DNA of 64,000 bases from CAZSBB01 sp964605235 (GCA_964605235.1 CAZSBB010000002.1:1-64000); one strand, 5' to 3'. Positions 1 to 8,487 are shown, counted from the stretch's first letter. The notes: a model not told the origin generated them from the sequence alone. Made by a program: numbers and translations.

Positions 1-168
1 GACCAGGCGATTCCGCGGCACAACTTAACCCGCCCCCGGAAGTTTGGGCAGACCCGGGCCAAAGGATAACCCTTAGGGGTCAAAGCCCTGGATGTTGCCG
101 TCTTAAAGCTTCACACGCCCATGACGCAGCCATTGGAACCGGGCCACTGAGCCTGCGCGGATGGGTTG
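1..168. other. Spacer downstream of atpA
   Basis: I see no gene in this stretch. The minus-strand ATG candidates run into stops within a few codons, so the next ATP synthase gene (atpG would be expected) must begin beyond the left edge of the window. Confidence 0.5.
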
Positions 169-1722
169 TTACTTCTTCTGGGCGTTGAGCCAGCTCGCCT
201 TGTAGTCGCTGACCGCCTTGGTCATCTGCTCGGTGAGCTGGTCGTTGAGCGCCCGTTTGGTCACCAGTTCCTCGCGCACCTTGGCGGCACTGCCACGGAA
301 GTATTCCAGCAGGCCGTCGGCGAAGTTGTGGACCTGCTTGATCGGCACATCGTCCAGGAAGCCGCGGGTGCCGGCGAAAATCTGGATGACCTGATCGATG
401 ACGTCCATCGGCACATACTGCGGCTGTTTGAGCAGTTCGACCATGCGGGCGCCGCGGTCGAGCTGGCGCTGGGTGGCTTTGTCCAGATCGGTGCCGAGCT
501 GGGCGAAGGCTTCCAGTTCGCGGTAGGCGGCGAGGTCCAGACGCAGCGAGCCGGCGATCTGCTTCATCGCCTTGATCTGGGCGTTGCCACCGACGCGCGA
601 CACGCTGATGCCCACGTTGATGGCGGGACGCACGCCGGCGAAGAACAGTTCCGGCTCCAGGTAAATCTGGCCGTCGGTGATGGAGATGACGTTGGTCGGA
701 ATGTACGCCGACACGTCGCCTTCCATGGTTTCGATGATGGGCAGCGCGGTCAGCGAGCCGCCGCCGTTCTCATCGCTGAGTTTGGTGGCGCGTTCGAGCA
801 GACGGCTGTGGAGATAGAACACGTCGCCGGGGTACGCTTCGCGGCCGGGAGGACGACGCAGCAGCAGCGAGAGCTGACGATACGAGGCCGCCTGCTTGGA
901 CAAGTCGTCATACACGCACAGCACGTGCTTGCCCTGCCACATGAAATACTCGCCCATGGCGCAGCCGGCGTAGGGGGCGATGTACTGCAGCGGCGCGGGG
1001 TCGGACGCCGAGGCGCTGACGATAGTGGTGTATTCCAGAGCGCCATGCTCGCGGAGGGCTTCCACCACGGCGGCGACGGTCGATTCCTTCTGGCCGATGG
1101 CGACGTAGATGCAGTACACCGGGCCATCGGGATGACCTTCGTGGGTGTACTTCTGGTTGATGATGGTGTCGATGGCGACGGCGGTCTTGCCGGTCTTGCG
1201 GTCGCCGATGATCAGTTCGCGCTGGCCGCGGCCGATGGGAATCATCGAGTCGACAGCCTTGACGCCGGTCTGCAGCGGCTGCTTGACGGGCTGACGGTCG
1301 GCAATGCCGGGGGCGATGATGTCGAGCTTGCGGAACTCGGTCGCCTGAATCGGGCCTTTGCCGTCGATGGGTTCGCCCAGCGGGTTGATGACGCGGCCGA
1401 GCACGCCTTCGCCGGCGGGCACGGAGAGCAGACGCCCGGTCGCCCGGACGCTGGCGCCTTCTTTGATCGCCAGATAGTCGCCGAAGATGACCGCGCCGAC
1501 GACGTCATTTTCCAGGTTGAAGACCTGGCCCATGACGGTTTCGCCTTCGCCCACTTCGAACTCGAGCATTTCGCCCGCCATGGCTTTGGACAGGCCGTAG
1601 ATGCGGGCAATGCCGTCGCCCACTTCGATGACCTGGCCGACCTGGCTGACTTCCAGCTCGGTGGCGTAGCGCTGGACTTCCTGTTTGATGACGCTGGTGA
1701 TTTCGTCGGTGCGAATCTTCAT
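169..1722 (-). CDS. atpA: F1Fo ATP synthase subunit alpha
   Basis: Non-catalytic nucleotide-binding subunit of the F1 head, 517 aa, the usual length for the family. The P-loop GDRKTGKT lies at about residues 173-180, and the family segments SYRQLSLLLRRPPGREAYPGD and the SRVGG region are intact. The N-terminal helix that contacts the delta subunit is present. The ATG at 1722 is preceded by a GGAG motif about 8 nt upstream. It is the last ATP synthase gene inside the window; gamma, beta and epsilon are expected further left. It is separated from atpH by about 190 bp that carry an inverted-repeat element, which is unusual inside an atp operon. Confidence 0.98.
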   Translation of the reverse strand: MKIRTDEITSVIKQEVQRYATELEVSQVGQVIEVGDGIARIYGLSKAMAGEMLEFEVGEGETVMGQVFNLENDVVGAVIFGDYLAIKEGASVRATGRLLSVPAGEGVLGRVINPLGEPIDGKGPIQATEFRKLDIIAPGIADRQPVKQPLQTGVKAVDSMIPIGRGQRELIIGDRKTGKTAVAIDTIINQKYTHEGHPDGPVYCIYVAIGQKESTVAAVVEALREHGALEYTTIVSASASDPAPLQYIAPYAGCAMGEYFMWQGKHVLCVYDDLSKQAASYRQLSLLLRRPPGREAYPGDVFYLHSRLLERATKLSDENGGGSLTALPIIETMEGDVSAYIPTNVISITDGQIYLEPELFFAGVRPAINVGISVSRVGGNAQIKAMKQIAGSLRLDLAAYRELEAFAQLGTDLDKATQRQLDRGARMVELLKQPQYVPMDVIDQVIQIFAGTRGFLDDVPIKQVHNFADGLLEYFRGSAAKVREELVTKRALNDQLTEQMTKAVSDYKASWLNAQKK

Positions 1723-1786
1723 GTCTGACTCCGCTGACGCCGCGAGCTTGACCGCAAGTTCCCGCTGCGCCGATGCCTTGCTTTCT

Positions 1787-1898
1787 TAGCGAGCCCCGAC
1801 CGTGAGGGAGGGGTTCTGGTTCCTGAAGGTTACTGCCGTATCCGTTGTAATCACGCCTATGCTTGAAGAACCCCTTGCTGACGCGCGGGGCTCGTTTA
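1787..1898. repeat. Inverted-repeat element, GAGCCCCGACCGTGAG type, inside the atp operon
   Basis: About 112 bp bounded by imperfect inverted ends: GCGAGCCCCGACCGTGAGG on the left and the matching CTGACGCGCGGGGCTCGTTT on the right. The layout and length resemble the 115-118 bp GAGCCGGAAGCGT elements elsewhere in the window, with different bases in the stem. It lies between atpH and atpA on the transcribed strand, so it would be part of the operon mRNA. Confidence 0.6.
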
Positions 1899-1910
1899 CT
1901 CGAATGCCGG

Positions 1911-2513
1911 TTATTCGGCGACCAGACCCGCCAGGTTGCCGCGGACTTTCTCCCGGCCCTGCTCCATGATCTTGTGCTTGAGCAATTTGAGCTGGGTGGC
2001 GACGGTGCCGTCGAGCAACTGATCGCCCAGCCGCAGCTTCAAGCCGCCGATGAGCTTGGGATCGACCTTCTGCTGCAGCACGACGTTCCGACCCAACGCG
2101 GCGCTGAGTTTCTCCGCCAGGTTGGCGGCCTGATCCGCGCCCAGTTCTTTGGCGACCCAGGCTTCGGCTTCCACCGTGCCCTGACGCTGCTCGATGATCT
2201 CCGTCAGTGCATCAAGGATGTCCACCAGCTTGTCCGTCCGGCCCTTGGCGTTGATGACCTGGATAAAGCGGTAGAGCAGATCGTTGACCTGGCCTTTGAA
2301 CATCCGTTCGATCGATGCGGAACGCTCGCTGGCGCTGAGCACACGACTGCCCAGCAGGCTGGTCAGCTCCGGATGCTCACGCAGCAACAGCAGCAATTGG
2401 CCGACTTCCTCGGCAATCTCATCCAATTGCCCAGCTTCGAGCGCCAGCTCCGCCAATGCGGCGCCGTACACATGTTCGACGTTCTGGGCGACTTGTTCCA
2501 CATGCTCGGCCAC
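1911..2513 (-). CDS. atpH: F1Fo ATP synthase subunit delta
   Basis: Peripheral stalk subunit linking F1 alpha to the b subunits. 200 aa from the chosen GTG at 2513, which follows an AGGAGG motif with 5-nt spacing; a longer reading frame upstream has no such support. The OSCP/delta pattern is visible: an N-terminal helical bundle (VYGAALAELALEAGQLDEI), then LADALTEII-type helices, and a C-terminal IGGLKLRLGDQLLDGTVATQL segment typical of the family. It sits between atpF and atpA as in the standard operon order. Confidence 0.92.
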   Translation of the reverse strand: MAEHVEQVAQNVEHVYGAALAELALEAGQLDEIAEEVGQLLLLLREHPELTSLLGSRVLSASERSASIERMFKGQVNDLLYRFIQVINAKGRTDKLVDILDALTEIIEQRQGTVEAEAWVAKELGADQAANLAEKLSAALGRNVVLQQKVDPKLIGGLKLRLGDQLLDGTVATQLKLLKHKIMEQGREKVRGNLAGLVAE

Positions 2514-2618
2514 CGTGGCCTCCTCTGACGCTTGCCCGCGTCGCTGGCTGATTCCCACTGCTTCCCAGTACCCGTGACGTGTTCTGGCCAGAGCCAAAAC
2601 TTCCGGGGGGGAGGGGGG

Positions 2619-3191
2619 TTAGTTGTTTGAGGTCTTCTGCAACTCGGCGACCGCTTCATCCACGAGCTTCTGCTGGTCGGCGGCATTGATCTCGCGCTGG
2701 AGGATGCGGCCGGCGATCTGCGTGCTCAACACGGCCGCCTGAGCGTACAGCTCGTTGACCGCCTGTTCCTTGGCGGCTTTGATGTCCGCGGCGGCGCGCT
2801 GCTTGAGCTGCGCCATTTCCTGTTCGTGCTGCTGACGAATGGTTGCGGCGGCCTGCTCGGCTTCGCCGCGCGCTTTGTCGATCATCTGCCGCGCCTGCTC
2901 GCTGGCCTGCGCCAGTTCCTTCTGGTACTGCGCCAAGGTCGCGGCAGCCTGGGCGGCGGCGGATTCCGCCTTCTCCAGATCGCCCTTGATCTTGTTTTCG
3001 CGGTCCTGCAGGCCGGTGAGGATCGGGCCCCACGCCATCTTCTTGAGCAGGAACAGGAGCAGGAGGAAGACCAGGCCGGCGGCGACCGATTGGTAGATGG
3101 CGCCGGTGAAGGGATTGCCTCCACCCGCGCCCGCCGCCAGGGCGGGAGCCGTCAACAGCAGGGTGATCAGCACAGGCAGGCATCGATTCAT
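2619..3191 (-). CDS. atpF: F1Fo ATP synthase subunit b, with signal-like N-terminus
   Basis: Membrane-anchored peripheral stalk subunit, 190 aa. It opens with a signal-peptide-like stretch (MNRCLPVLITLLLTAPALAA, residues 1-20), followed by the real transmembrane helix at about 33-50 (VAAGLVFLLLLFLLKKMAWGP). The rest is a long charged amphipathic coiled coil rich in A, E, K and Q, as expected for the dimeric b stalk. The family start usually lacks a cleavable signal. The same feature in the c subunit next door suggests both precursors are processed. It lies 105 bp upstream of atpH. Confidence 0.93.
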   Translation of the reverse strand: MNRCLPVLITLLLTAPALAAGAGGGNPFTGAIYQSVAAGLVFLLLLFLLKKMAWGPILTGLQDRENKIKGDLEKAESAAAQAAATLAQYQKELAQASEQARQMIDKARGEAEQAAATIRQQHEQEMAQLKQRAAADIKAAKEQAVNELYAQAAVLSTQIAGRILQREINAADQQKLVDEAVAELQKTSNN

Positions 3192-3287
3192 GGGAAGCTC
3201 ACTTGCAAGGGCGAGGAATGCGGCCGAATGCTCGCGCGGCGCGGGGAGCGCGGCAGGAGCACGCGGCCGCAGCCGCGTGTGGGGACG

Positions 3288-3623
3288 TTACTTGAGCACC
3301 ACCAGCAGGGTGACGACGACGGCGAAGAGCGTGAAGCCTTCGATCAGCGCCGCCGACAGCAGCATGGAGGTGAAGATGCGGCCACCGGCTTCGGGCTGGC
3401 GAGCGATGGACTCGACCGCCGAGGAGCCGATGCGGCCGATGCCGCGGGCGGCGCCGATGACGATCAGACCCGCGCCGATCGCCGCGCCGAAGTAGGCGCC
3501 GGTGATCCCGCCGGGGAAGATCCAGAACGCGCCCTGCGCCGCTTCGCCGGCGCCTTCAGCCGCCAGCGCCGGAGCCGCCAGAGCCAGCAGCGCCAGCATG
3601 CCATACCATCCGAACTTGCTCAT
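3288..3623 (-). CDS. atpE: F1Fo ATP synthase subunit c, with signal-like N-terminus
   Basis: Proteolipid of the rotor ring, 111 aa, longer than the usual 70-90 because of an N-terminal signal-like segment (MSKFGWYGMLALLALAAPALAA). Two transmembrane hairpin helices follow. The ion-binding carboxylate is the Glu in SAALIEGFTLF; it is followed by Gly rather than Ser/Thr, and the polar-loop Gln used by sodium rings is absent, so proton coupling is inferred. Two adjacent ATGs exist (3626 and 3623). An AGGAG motif gives better spacing to the second, which was chosen. Confidence 0.93.
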   Translation of the reverse strand: MSKFGWYGMLALLALAAPALAAEGAGEAAQGAFWIFPGGITGAYFGAAIGAGLIVIGAARGIGRIGSSAVESIARQPEAGGRIFTSMLLSAALIEGFTLFAVVVTLLVVLK

Positions 3624-3751
3624 CATGATTCTCCTGAAACACGCTGATGCGGCAAGGTCGCATCGGTGGGTAGCCCCGCCCTCGCGGGCCGTCCGGCGGC
3701 CTTGCTCAACCGGCGCCGGGGCACATGTCTTTCCGTGATCCACGCCGCGGC

Positions 3752-4684
3752 TTAATGCACCGACGCGTGGCTGTGGTGAGCTCCGGCTTCATGGCCGTGA
3801 TGCTCGTCATGGCTTTCGTGTTCTTCGTGTTCATGCACCACCAGCTGACCCAGGAACAGGCAGGTCAGGAAGGTGAAAATGTACGCCTGGATGAACGCCA
3901 CCAGGATTTCGAGCACATTGATGGCGGTCGCGCCCAGCAACGGGATCAGCGCCAGGCCGTAGCCCACCGCGCCCAGATTCTTGACCAGCGCGACCACGAA
4001 GCTCAGCAGCACCGCCAGGATGATGTGGCCGCCGGTCATGTTGGCGAACAGTCGCAGCGCCAACGCCACCGGCTTGACGAACATGCCCATGATTTCGACC
4101 GGGACCATGATGGGCCACATGAACCAGGGCGCCCCGGCGGTCAGATGTTTGATGAAACCGAGCGGGTCTTTGAAAAACGCGGTCAGATTCCAGAACAGAA
4201 ACGCGATGACCGCCAGGGCGGAAGTGACCCAGATGGACTGGGTGGCGGTGCCGCCGATGCCCGAGGCATGCTCATGGCCGGTGAGTTTGATCATCAGCGG
4301 GGCGGTCAGGTCCAGCAGGGGGACCAGACCCACCAGGTTGCACACGAGAATGAACCAGAAGAAAGTCCAGAGCACCGGCGTATAACGATCGGTCTGATCC
4401 TCCAGCACCGGGCGGAAGACTTCATCGCGCAGGTAAAGGCAGACGGCTTCGACGAGGTTGGCCCACAGTCCCTTGGCGCGGTAGTCCTCGAGGGACTTGG
4501 CGGGTCCGGTGGCGATGCGGCGGGCGGCGGGAATGACCACCAGCGCGGTGATGATGCCACAGAGCACGAGCATCACGGAGTAATTGGACAGCAGCCAGGA
4601 CTCCTCGAAGCCCGGCAGGGGCTTGTCGGTGACGTGATCGACGGGATTGCCCGCCGCCAACAGGAGAAGCGCAGAGCCAGTCAC
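3752..4684 (-). CDS. atpB: F1Fo ATP synthase subunit a, His-rich C-terminus
   Basis: Stator membrane subunit forming the proton half-channels, 310 aa with several transmembrane helices. The essential arginine lies in the family segment KPVALALRLFANMTGGH, and the last helix carries FIQAYIFTFLTCLFLGQ. After the last helix comes an unusual tail of about 30 residues packed with His and Glu (HEHEEHESHDEHHGHEAGAH). The start is a GTG whose first base lies in the atpI stop (GTGA overlap of 4 nt), so translation is probably coupled. Confidence 0.95.
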   Translation of the reverse strand: MTGSALLLLAAGNPVDHVTDKPLPGFEESWLLSNYSVMLVLCGIITALVVIPAARRIATGPAKSLEDYRAKGLWANLVEAVCLYLRDEVFRPVLEDQTDRYTPVLWTFFWFILVCNLVGLVPLLDLTAPLMIKLTGHEHASGIGGTATQSIWVTSALAVIAFLFWNLTAFFKDPLGFIKHLTAGAPWFMWPIMVPVEIMGMFVKPVALALRLFANMTGGHIILAVLLSFVVALVKNLGAVGYGLALIPLLGATAINVLEILVAFIQAYIFTFLTCLFLGQLVVHEHEEHESHDEHHGHEAGAHHSHASVH

Positions 4685-5145
4685 GCCAGGGCCTCCGAGT
4701 GCTTTGCGGGGCGCTGGTCAGCGCCGCCGGATCGATCCTTGATCCACAAGTAATGTCCCGCCACCGCGGCTTCGATCGCCAGCAACGGCAGGTAAATGCC
4801 CATGATCGCCGTGACCAACGGCAGGGGGGGCAGGTCCAGGAGTTTGACGCCCACCGCCAGCGCCAGCACAACGCCGACCATGCGAATGCCGGTGCCGATG
4901 AACCACGCATACACCGTGGGCATCGATCCCAGCGGCCCCATCACCGCCAGGGGCGCCACCCCCAGCACCGCCAGCAGGCCGACGGTTCCCGCGCCCAGCA
5001 GCAGACAGGCGCGGGCGGCTTCGGCGTCAGCGAACAACCGGGGGAATGCCCACCAGCCCAGCAGAAACAGGCCGGCGGTGGTCCCCAGCAGGGACGCCAG
5101 AAGGATGCCGGTGGGGAAACTGTCTTGGCCGCGTCGGGTCTGCAT
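4681..5145 (-). CDS. atpI: ATP synthase subunit I-like membrane protein
   Basis: 154-aa protein with four hydrophobic segments, in the position where AtpI is found (between AtpZ and subunit a). AtpI proteins assist c-ring assembly or ion supply; sequence similarity is weak, so the name rests largely on context and topology. The ATG at 5145 (MQTRRGQDSF) was chosen because it begins just before the first membrane segment; upstream in-frame sequence runs into atpZ. The C-terminus is hydrophilic and its stop overlaps the atpB start by 4 nt. Confidence 0.7.
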   Translation of the reverse strand: MQTRRGQDSFPTGILLASLLGTTAGLFLLGWWAFPRLFADAEAARACLLLGAGTVGLLAVLGVAPLAVMGPLGSMPTVYAWFIGTGIRMVGVVLALAVGVKLLDLPPLPLVTAIMGIYLPLLAIEAAVAGHYLWIKDRSGGADQRPAKHSEALA

Positions 5146-5189
5146 GACCTGCGTGTGGCTCACTGAGAGGGATTCGTCGGGGTAAGAAC

Positions 5190-5417
5190 TTAAAAGAAAC
5201 GTTTGCCCAAACGCCAGATTTTGTAGATGCCGCCGATGACGCCAATCGTCATCCCCAGGCACATCAACCACGGTTGCGTCTGCCAGCGGCGGTCCAGCCA
5301 CCACCCGACCAGCGTCAATCCACCCACTGCACCGGCGAACTCAAATCCCACGCCAAACAGGCTATATGGATTTGGTTCCTGATCACGGCGGGACTTAGGA
5401 CCTTCGCGGTCAGCCAT
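5190..5417 (-). CDS. atpZ: AtpZ/AtpI-family small membrane protein
   Basis: 75-aa protein with a charged N-terminus (MADREGPKSRRDQEPN) and two hydrophobic segments, GFEFAGAVGGLTLVGWWLDRR and PWLMCLGMTIGVIGGIYKIW. This matches the AtpZ family encoded first in many atp operons, implicated in ATP synthase assembly or Mg/Ca handling. The ATG at 5417 is preceded by a weak GGA. It is the first gene of the operon and ends 44 bp before atpI. Confidence 0.8.
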   Translation of the reverse strand: MADREGPKSRRDQEPNPYSLFGVGFEFAGAVGGLTLVGWWLDRRWQTQPWLMCLGMTIGVIGGIYKIWRLGKRFF

Positions 5418-5833
5418 TTCCAAGGCCTTTCCAGCGATGGAAGCGGCAGCAGAACGGCAGAAGGTAGCGGGGCGGTTTCATAGTGTCAAATGCAGGGTTA
5501 TACGCATTTTGCGTGGCGGCATCGGCGTCGGTCAGGCGACCCGTCACCAGGCGCCGGAAACCGCATCACGAATGCCGGTGATGTCAGTTGCGGGGGACGC
5601 CGGGCGTGCCGGGGGAACCCGCTGACTGGCGTCAGCGGCTCGGTGGAGGCATACCGGATGGTCCCTCCGGGCCGGCAACGCGCGGTGCCGGGTGGTTTGC
5701 TGACGCCAATCGGGCGTGCAGGACCCGTCGGCCCACAGCCGCAGTGCGGAAATGAGTGCCGCCGGCTCTGGGACCCACTGGTCATCGGCTGCACCAGCCG
5801 CTACCATGACGCGGAATCAGATTAACTGCAGGT
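5418..5833. other. 416-bp divergent intergenic region (atp operon / ybeY)
   Basis: No convincing gene. It contains a candidate minus-strand promoter (5461-5489) and a stable hairpin with 8-bp arms (CCGCTGAC / GTCAGCGG, 5619-5638) without a T-run. Short reading frames on both strands show no family features. Confidence 0.5.
5461..5489 (-). promoter_or_regulatory. Candidate sigma-70 type promoter of the atp operon
   Basis: On the minus strand TTGACA (5489-5484) is followed after 17 nt by TACCTT (5466-5461). It would place transcription start about 35 nt before atpZ. This rests on consensus matching only. Confidence 0.35.
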
Positions 5834-6451
5834 TTGCCAGTGCCCCCGCTGACGGAGTTCAAGTCGATCGCTGTCACCACCGCCGGTTCGGTGGATGACG
5901 AGGAACCTCCCTCGTCGCGTGCGCGGCCCAGCCGTCGCCGCCAGGCGGTGGTGAAACCTGATGTAATCGACCTGACGCTCATGACCCGTGACTGCCGTCC
6001 CACCCTGCGCGGCTGGTTGGAACCGACCCTCGCCCATATCGCCACGCTCGCCAAAGCACGCATCGACAGCCTTTCCCTGGTGCTGGTCGATGACGCCCGC
6101 ATGGCGGAACTGCATCAACAATACTCCGGCGTACACGGCACGACGGATGTGCTGACCTTTGATTTGCGCGCCCAGCCACCGCGCTCGCCGCGCGAAGCTG
6201 CCCGGGCTGACCCCATTGAAGGTGAGATCATCATCTGCCGCGCTGAAGCGGCGCGGCAGGCGCGCCAGCAGCGCCATCTGCTGCGGCTGGAAATTCTGCT
6301 GTATGCCGTCCATGGCCTGCTGCATCTGCTGGGCCATGACGACCACGACCCCGTCGCATTCCGGACGATGCATCGACGGGAAGATCAATTGCTGCAGGCG
6401 GCCGGCTTTCCGCCCCTGTACCATCGTCCAATGGAGACACACCCCTCGTGA
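5834..6451 (+). CDS. ybeY: Endoribonuclease YbeY
   Basis: Zinc-dependent single-strand endoribonuclease used in 16S rRNA 3' end maturation and ribosome quality control. 205 aa; the UPF0054 core begins at about residue 45 (VIDLTLMTRDC). The metal-binding signature HGLLHLLGHDDHD (H-x3-H-x5-H) is intact near residue 160, and the TTDVLTFDL motif precedes it. The first 40 residues are hydrophilic and not conserved. The TTG at 5834 and a GTG 6 nt later are the candidate starts, so the start is uncertain. Its stop overlaps the next start by 4 nt, indicating co-translation with the CorC-type gene, a common pairing. Confidence 0.93.
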   Translation: MPVPPLTEFKSIAVTTAGSVDDEEPPSSRARPSRRRQAVVKPDVIDLTLMTRDCRPTLRGWLEPTLAHIATLAKARIDSLSLVLVDDARMAELHQQYSGVHGTTDVLTFDLRAQPPRSPREAARADPIEGEIIICRAEAARQARQQRHLLRLEILLYAVHGLLHLLGHDDHDPVAFRTMHRREDQLLQAAGFPPLYHRPMETHPS

Positions 6452-7755
6452 GCGACCCGGCTGTTCTGATTGCCGTCGTCAGTAGTCTGTTGACCTGCTA
6501 CTTCACCGCAGTTCACACCGCCCTGCGCACCTACGCCCGGGGCAAAGTGCTGGACCTGGCGGGACAACGGGGGTGGGCGGAGCGCGCCCCGGCGTTCCTC
6601 GACCAGGAGCACCAACTGGCGTTGATGACCGCCACCGTGCGCACGCTGCTGAACTTCGCCGTGCTGCTGAGCATGCTGCACATTTCGCAGGAGAAACTCA
6701 CCGGACCGTGGTGGCACGCATACCTGGCGGCGCTGGCGGCGGCGGGGGCGCTGGTGATGGTGTTTGGCGTGGCGATCCCGGCAAGCTGGGCGCGCTACCG
6801 CGCCGAGGCGCTGCTGGTGTGGTCGATGGGGCCGCTGACGGTGTGCATGAAACTGCTTTGGCCGGTGGTTGCCGTGCTGCACCTGTTTGACCCGGTGGTG
6901 CGCCGGGTGTCAGGCGCGGAGCTCGACCGCGACAGCGAGGACCATGTATCCAATGAAGTGCTGTCGGTTGTGGAAGAGCACGAGAGCGAAGGCGGGGTGG
7001 ACTCCGACCAGCGCGAGATGATCGAAGCAGTCTTCGACCTGTCCAAGACCACCGCGGGCGAAGTGATGACCCCGCGCACCGACATCGAAGGCATCGAACT
7101 GGACCTGCCGCTGCCGGAGGTGGTGCAGAAGGTGATGGAATTCGGCCACAGCCGCATCCCCGTCTACACCGACAGCATCGACAACATCCACGGCATCCTC
7201 TACGTCAAAGACCTCATCCGCTTCATCGGCGCCCCCGAAGCGGCGCGCTTCAGCCTCAAGCAGGTCATCCGTCCCGCCCAGATGGTCCCGGAAACCAAGC
7301 CCCTGCGTGAACTGCTGGCGGAATTCAAGGACCGCAAGGTGCACATCGCCATTGTGCTCGACGAGTACGGCGGGACCGCGGGTTTGGTCACCATCGAAGA
7401 CATCCTCGAAGAACTGGTCGGCGACATTCAGGACGAGTACGAGCCGACCGAGGAAGAACCCACGCTCAACCTGGTGGATGAGAACACCGCTGAGGTTGAT
7501 GGGCGGATGTATATCGATGACCTGAACGACCAGTTCAAGCTCAGTTTGCCCGAGGATGAGGACTACGACACCGTGGGCGGGTTCGTGTTTTCCACGCTGG
7601 GGCATGTACCGGCCGTGGGCGAGTCGTTTGAATACGACGGCACCCGCATCACCGTCACCGGCGCCGAGCGGACGCGCGTGACCAGCGTGCGCATCGAGCG
7701 GCTGGTGGTGCCCGCCGACAGCAGCGAAGCCCAGACCCCGGTGGGCGAGGGGTGA
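6448..7755 (+). CDS. CNNM/CorC-type CBS-domain membrane protein (hemolysin family)
   Basis: 435 aa. The N-terminal part (about 1-170) has several hydrophobic segments and corresponds to the DUF21/CNNM membrane domain. A CBS pair follows, beginning at VMTPRTDIEGIEL (about 205-340), and then a C-terminal CorC_HlyC transporter-associated domain (about 350-425, VDGRMYIDDLNDQF, DYDTVGGFVFSTLGHVP). Family members act in magnesium/cobalt efflux or resistance. The GTG start overlaps the ybeY stop (GTGA). The C-terminus is acidic and ends just before an inverted-repeat element. Confidence 0.9.
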   Translation: MSDPAVLIAVVSSLLTCYFTAVHTALRTYARGKVLDLAGQRGWAERAPAFLDQEHQLALMTATVRTLLNFAVLLSMLHISQEKLTGPWWHAYLAALAAAGALVMVFGVAIPASWARYRAEALLVWSMGPLTVCMKLLWPVVAVLHLFDPVVRRVSGAELDRDSEDHVSNEVLSVVEEHESEGGVDSDQREMIEAVFDLSKTTAGEVMTPRTDIEGIELDLPLPEVVQKVMEFGHSRIPVYTDSIDNIHGILYVKDLIRFIGAPEAARFSLKQVIRPAQMVPETKPLRELLAEFKDRKVHIAIVLDEYGGTAGLVTIEDILEELVGDIQDEYEPTEEEPTLNLVDENTAEVDGRMYIDDLNDQFKLSLPEDEDYDTVGGFVFSTLGHVPAVGESFEYDGTRITVTGAERTRVTSVRIERLVVPADSSEAQTPVGEG

Positions 7756-7783
7756 GCGGGGGGGATTGCTTTCGCCCTGTCTT

Positions 7784-7900
7784 AACGAGCCGGAAGCGTG
7801 AGCGACGGGTTGGGCGCTCGGTGGCACAGATGACAGGGTACTTATCCCGAGCCGTCCGGCGTGACACGCCTGGTCCGTCGCTTACGCTTCCGGCTCGTTC
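7784..7900. repeat. 117-bp inverted-repeat element, GAGCCGGAAGCGT family, copy 1
   Basis: Starts AACGAGCCGGAAGCGTGAGC and ends with the inverted counterpart GCTTACGCTTCCGGCTCGTT, with an unrelated middle. Four copies of 115-118 bp occur in the window (also 34534-34650, 47829-47943, 53519-53635). No coding potential is seen. It looks like a REP/MITE-type dispersed element. Confidence 0.85.
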
Positions 7901-8040
7901 ATGCCACATTACCTATGGACCAGTGTCGGGACGACTTCCGGGGGCCACGTTTTTTCAGTTTTCCACCTACTGTGGCCGATAATCCACCAAGCCGCGGTGC
8001 CCGGTGGCTGGAATGTTCACGTTTGGTTACGCTGCTGGGC

Positions 8041-8487
8041 ATGAGCGAAAAGGATTCGCCCATTCCTCCAACGCCGCAGGGAGGTCAGCCAAGGATGGTT
8101 GCCCAACGCGAAACGCTGCCCAGTACGCGCCAGTCGATCACCCACAAGTTCCAGATCGTGGGTCACGAAGGCTATCTGACCATCGGCCTGTTCGACGACG
8201 GTCGGCCGGGCGAAATCTTCATCAAAATGGCGAAAGAAGGCTCGACCCTCAGCGGCATGGTGCAGGGCTTTTGTCGCGCCCTGAGCCTGGCGCTGCAATA
8301 CGGGTTGTCGGTGCCCGAGGCCGTCAAACGCTTCAAGGGCATGCGGTTTGAGCCGATGGGAACCACCTCCAACCCGGAGATTCCCTACGCCCAGTCGATC
8401 ATCGACTACGTCGCCCGCTATCTGGAAGTGCACTTCTGCGATCAGGCCCCCGGCGACCGTTTCACCGATCCGACCACACCTCGGTAA
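8041..8487 (+). CDS. Stand-alone NrdJ C-terminal (TSCPD-type) domain protein
   Basis: 148 aa. From residue about 27 the protein matches the region near the C-terminus of class II (B12-dependent) ribonucleotide reductases: RQSITHKFQIVGHEGYLTIG, FDDGRPGEIFIKMAKEGSTL, a helix ending in LALQYGL, and FEPMGTTSNPEIPYAQSIIDY. No catalytic RNR barrel is present and the terminal Cys-rich motif is missing, so it is an isolated domain, comparable to the separate NrdJb chain of split enzymes. The ATG at 8041 (MSEKDSPI) was chosen; the longer frame runs back into the repeat. It converges with scpA. Confidence 0.75.
   Translation: MSEKDSPIPPTPQGGQPRMVAQRETLPSTRQSITHKFQIVGHEGYLTIGLFDDGRPGEIFIKMAKEGSTLSGMVQGFCRALSLALQYGLSVPEAVKRFKGMRFEPMGTTSNPEIPYAQSIIDYVARYLEVHFCDQAPGDRFTDPTTPR

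Noticed and set aside
166..1728. Long plus-strand open frame opposite atpA, and similar long frames opposite rny, thiC, the LamG gene and others
   Set aside because: They mirror strong genes on the other strand, have repetitive composition (HLLG/FDHAG-type) typical of antisense GC-rich frames, and show no family features.
7784..7900. The GAGCCGGAAGCGT elements as ordinary terminators
   Set aside because: They lack T-runs, are far longer than usual terminators and one lies in a divergent promoter region.
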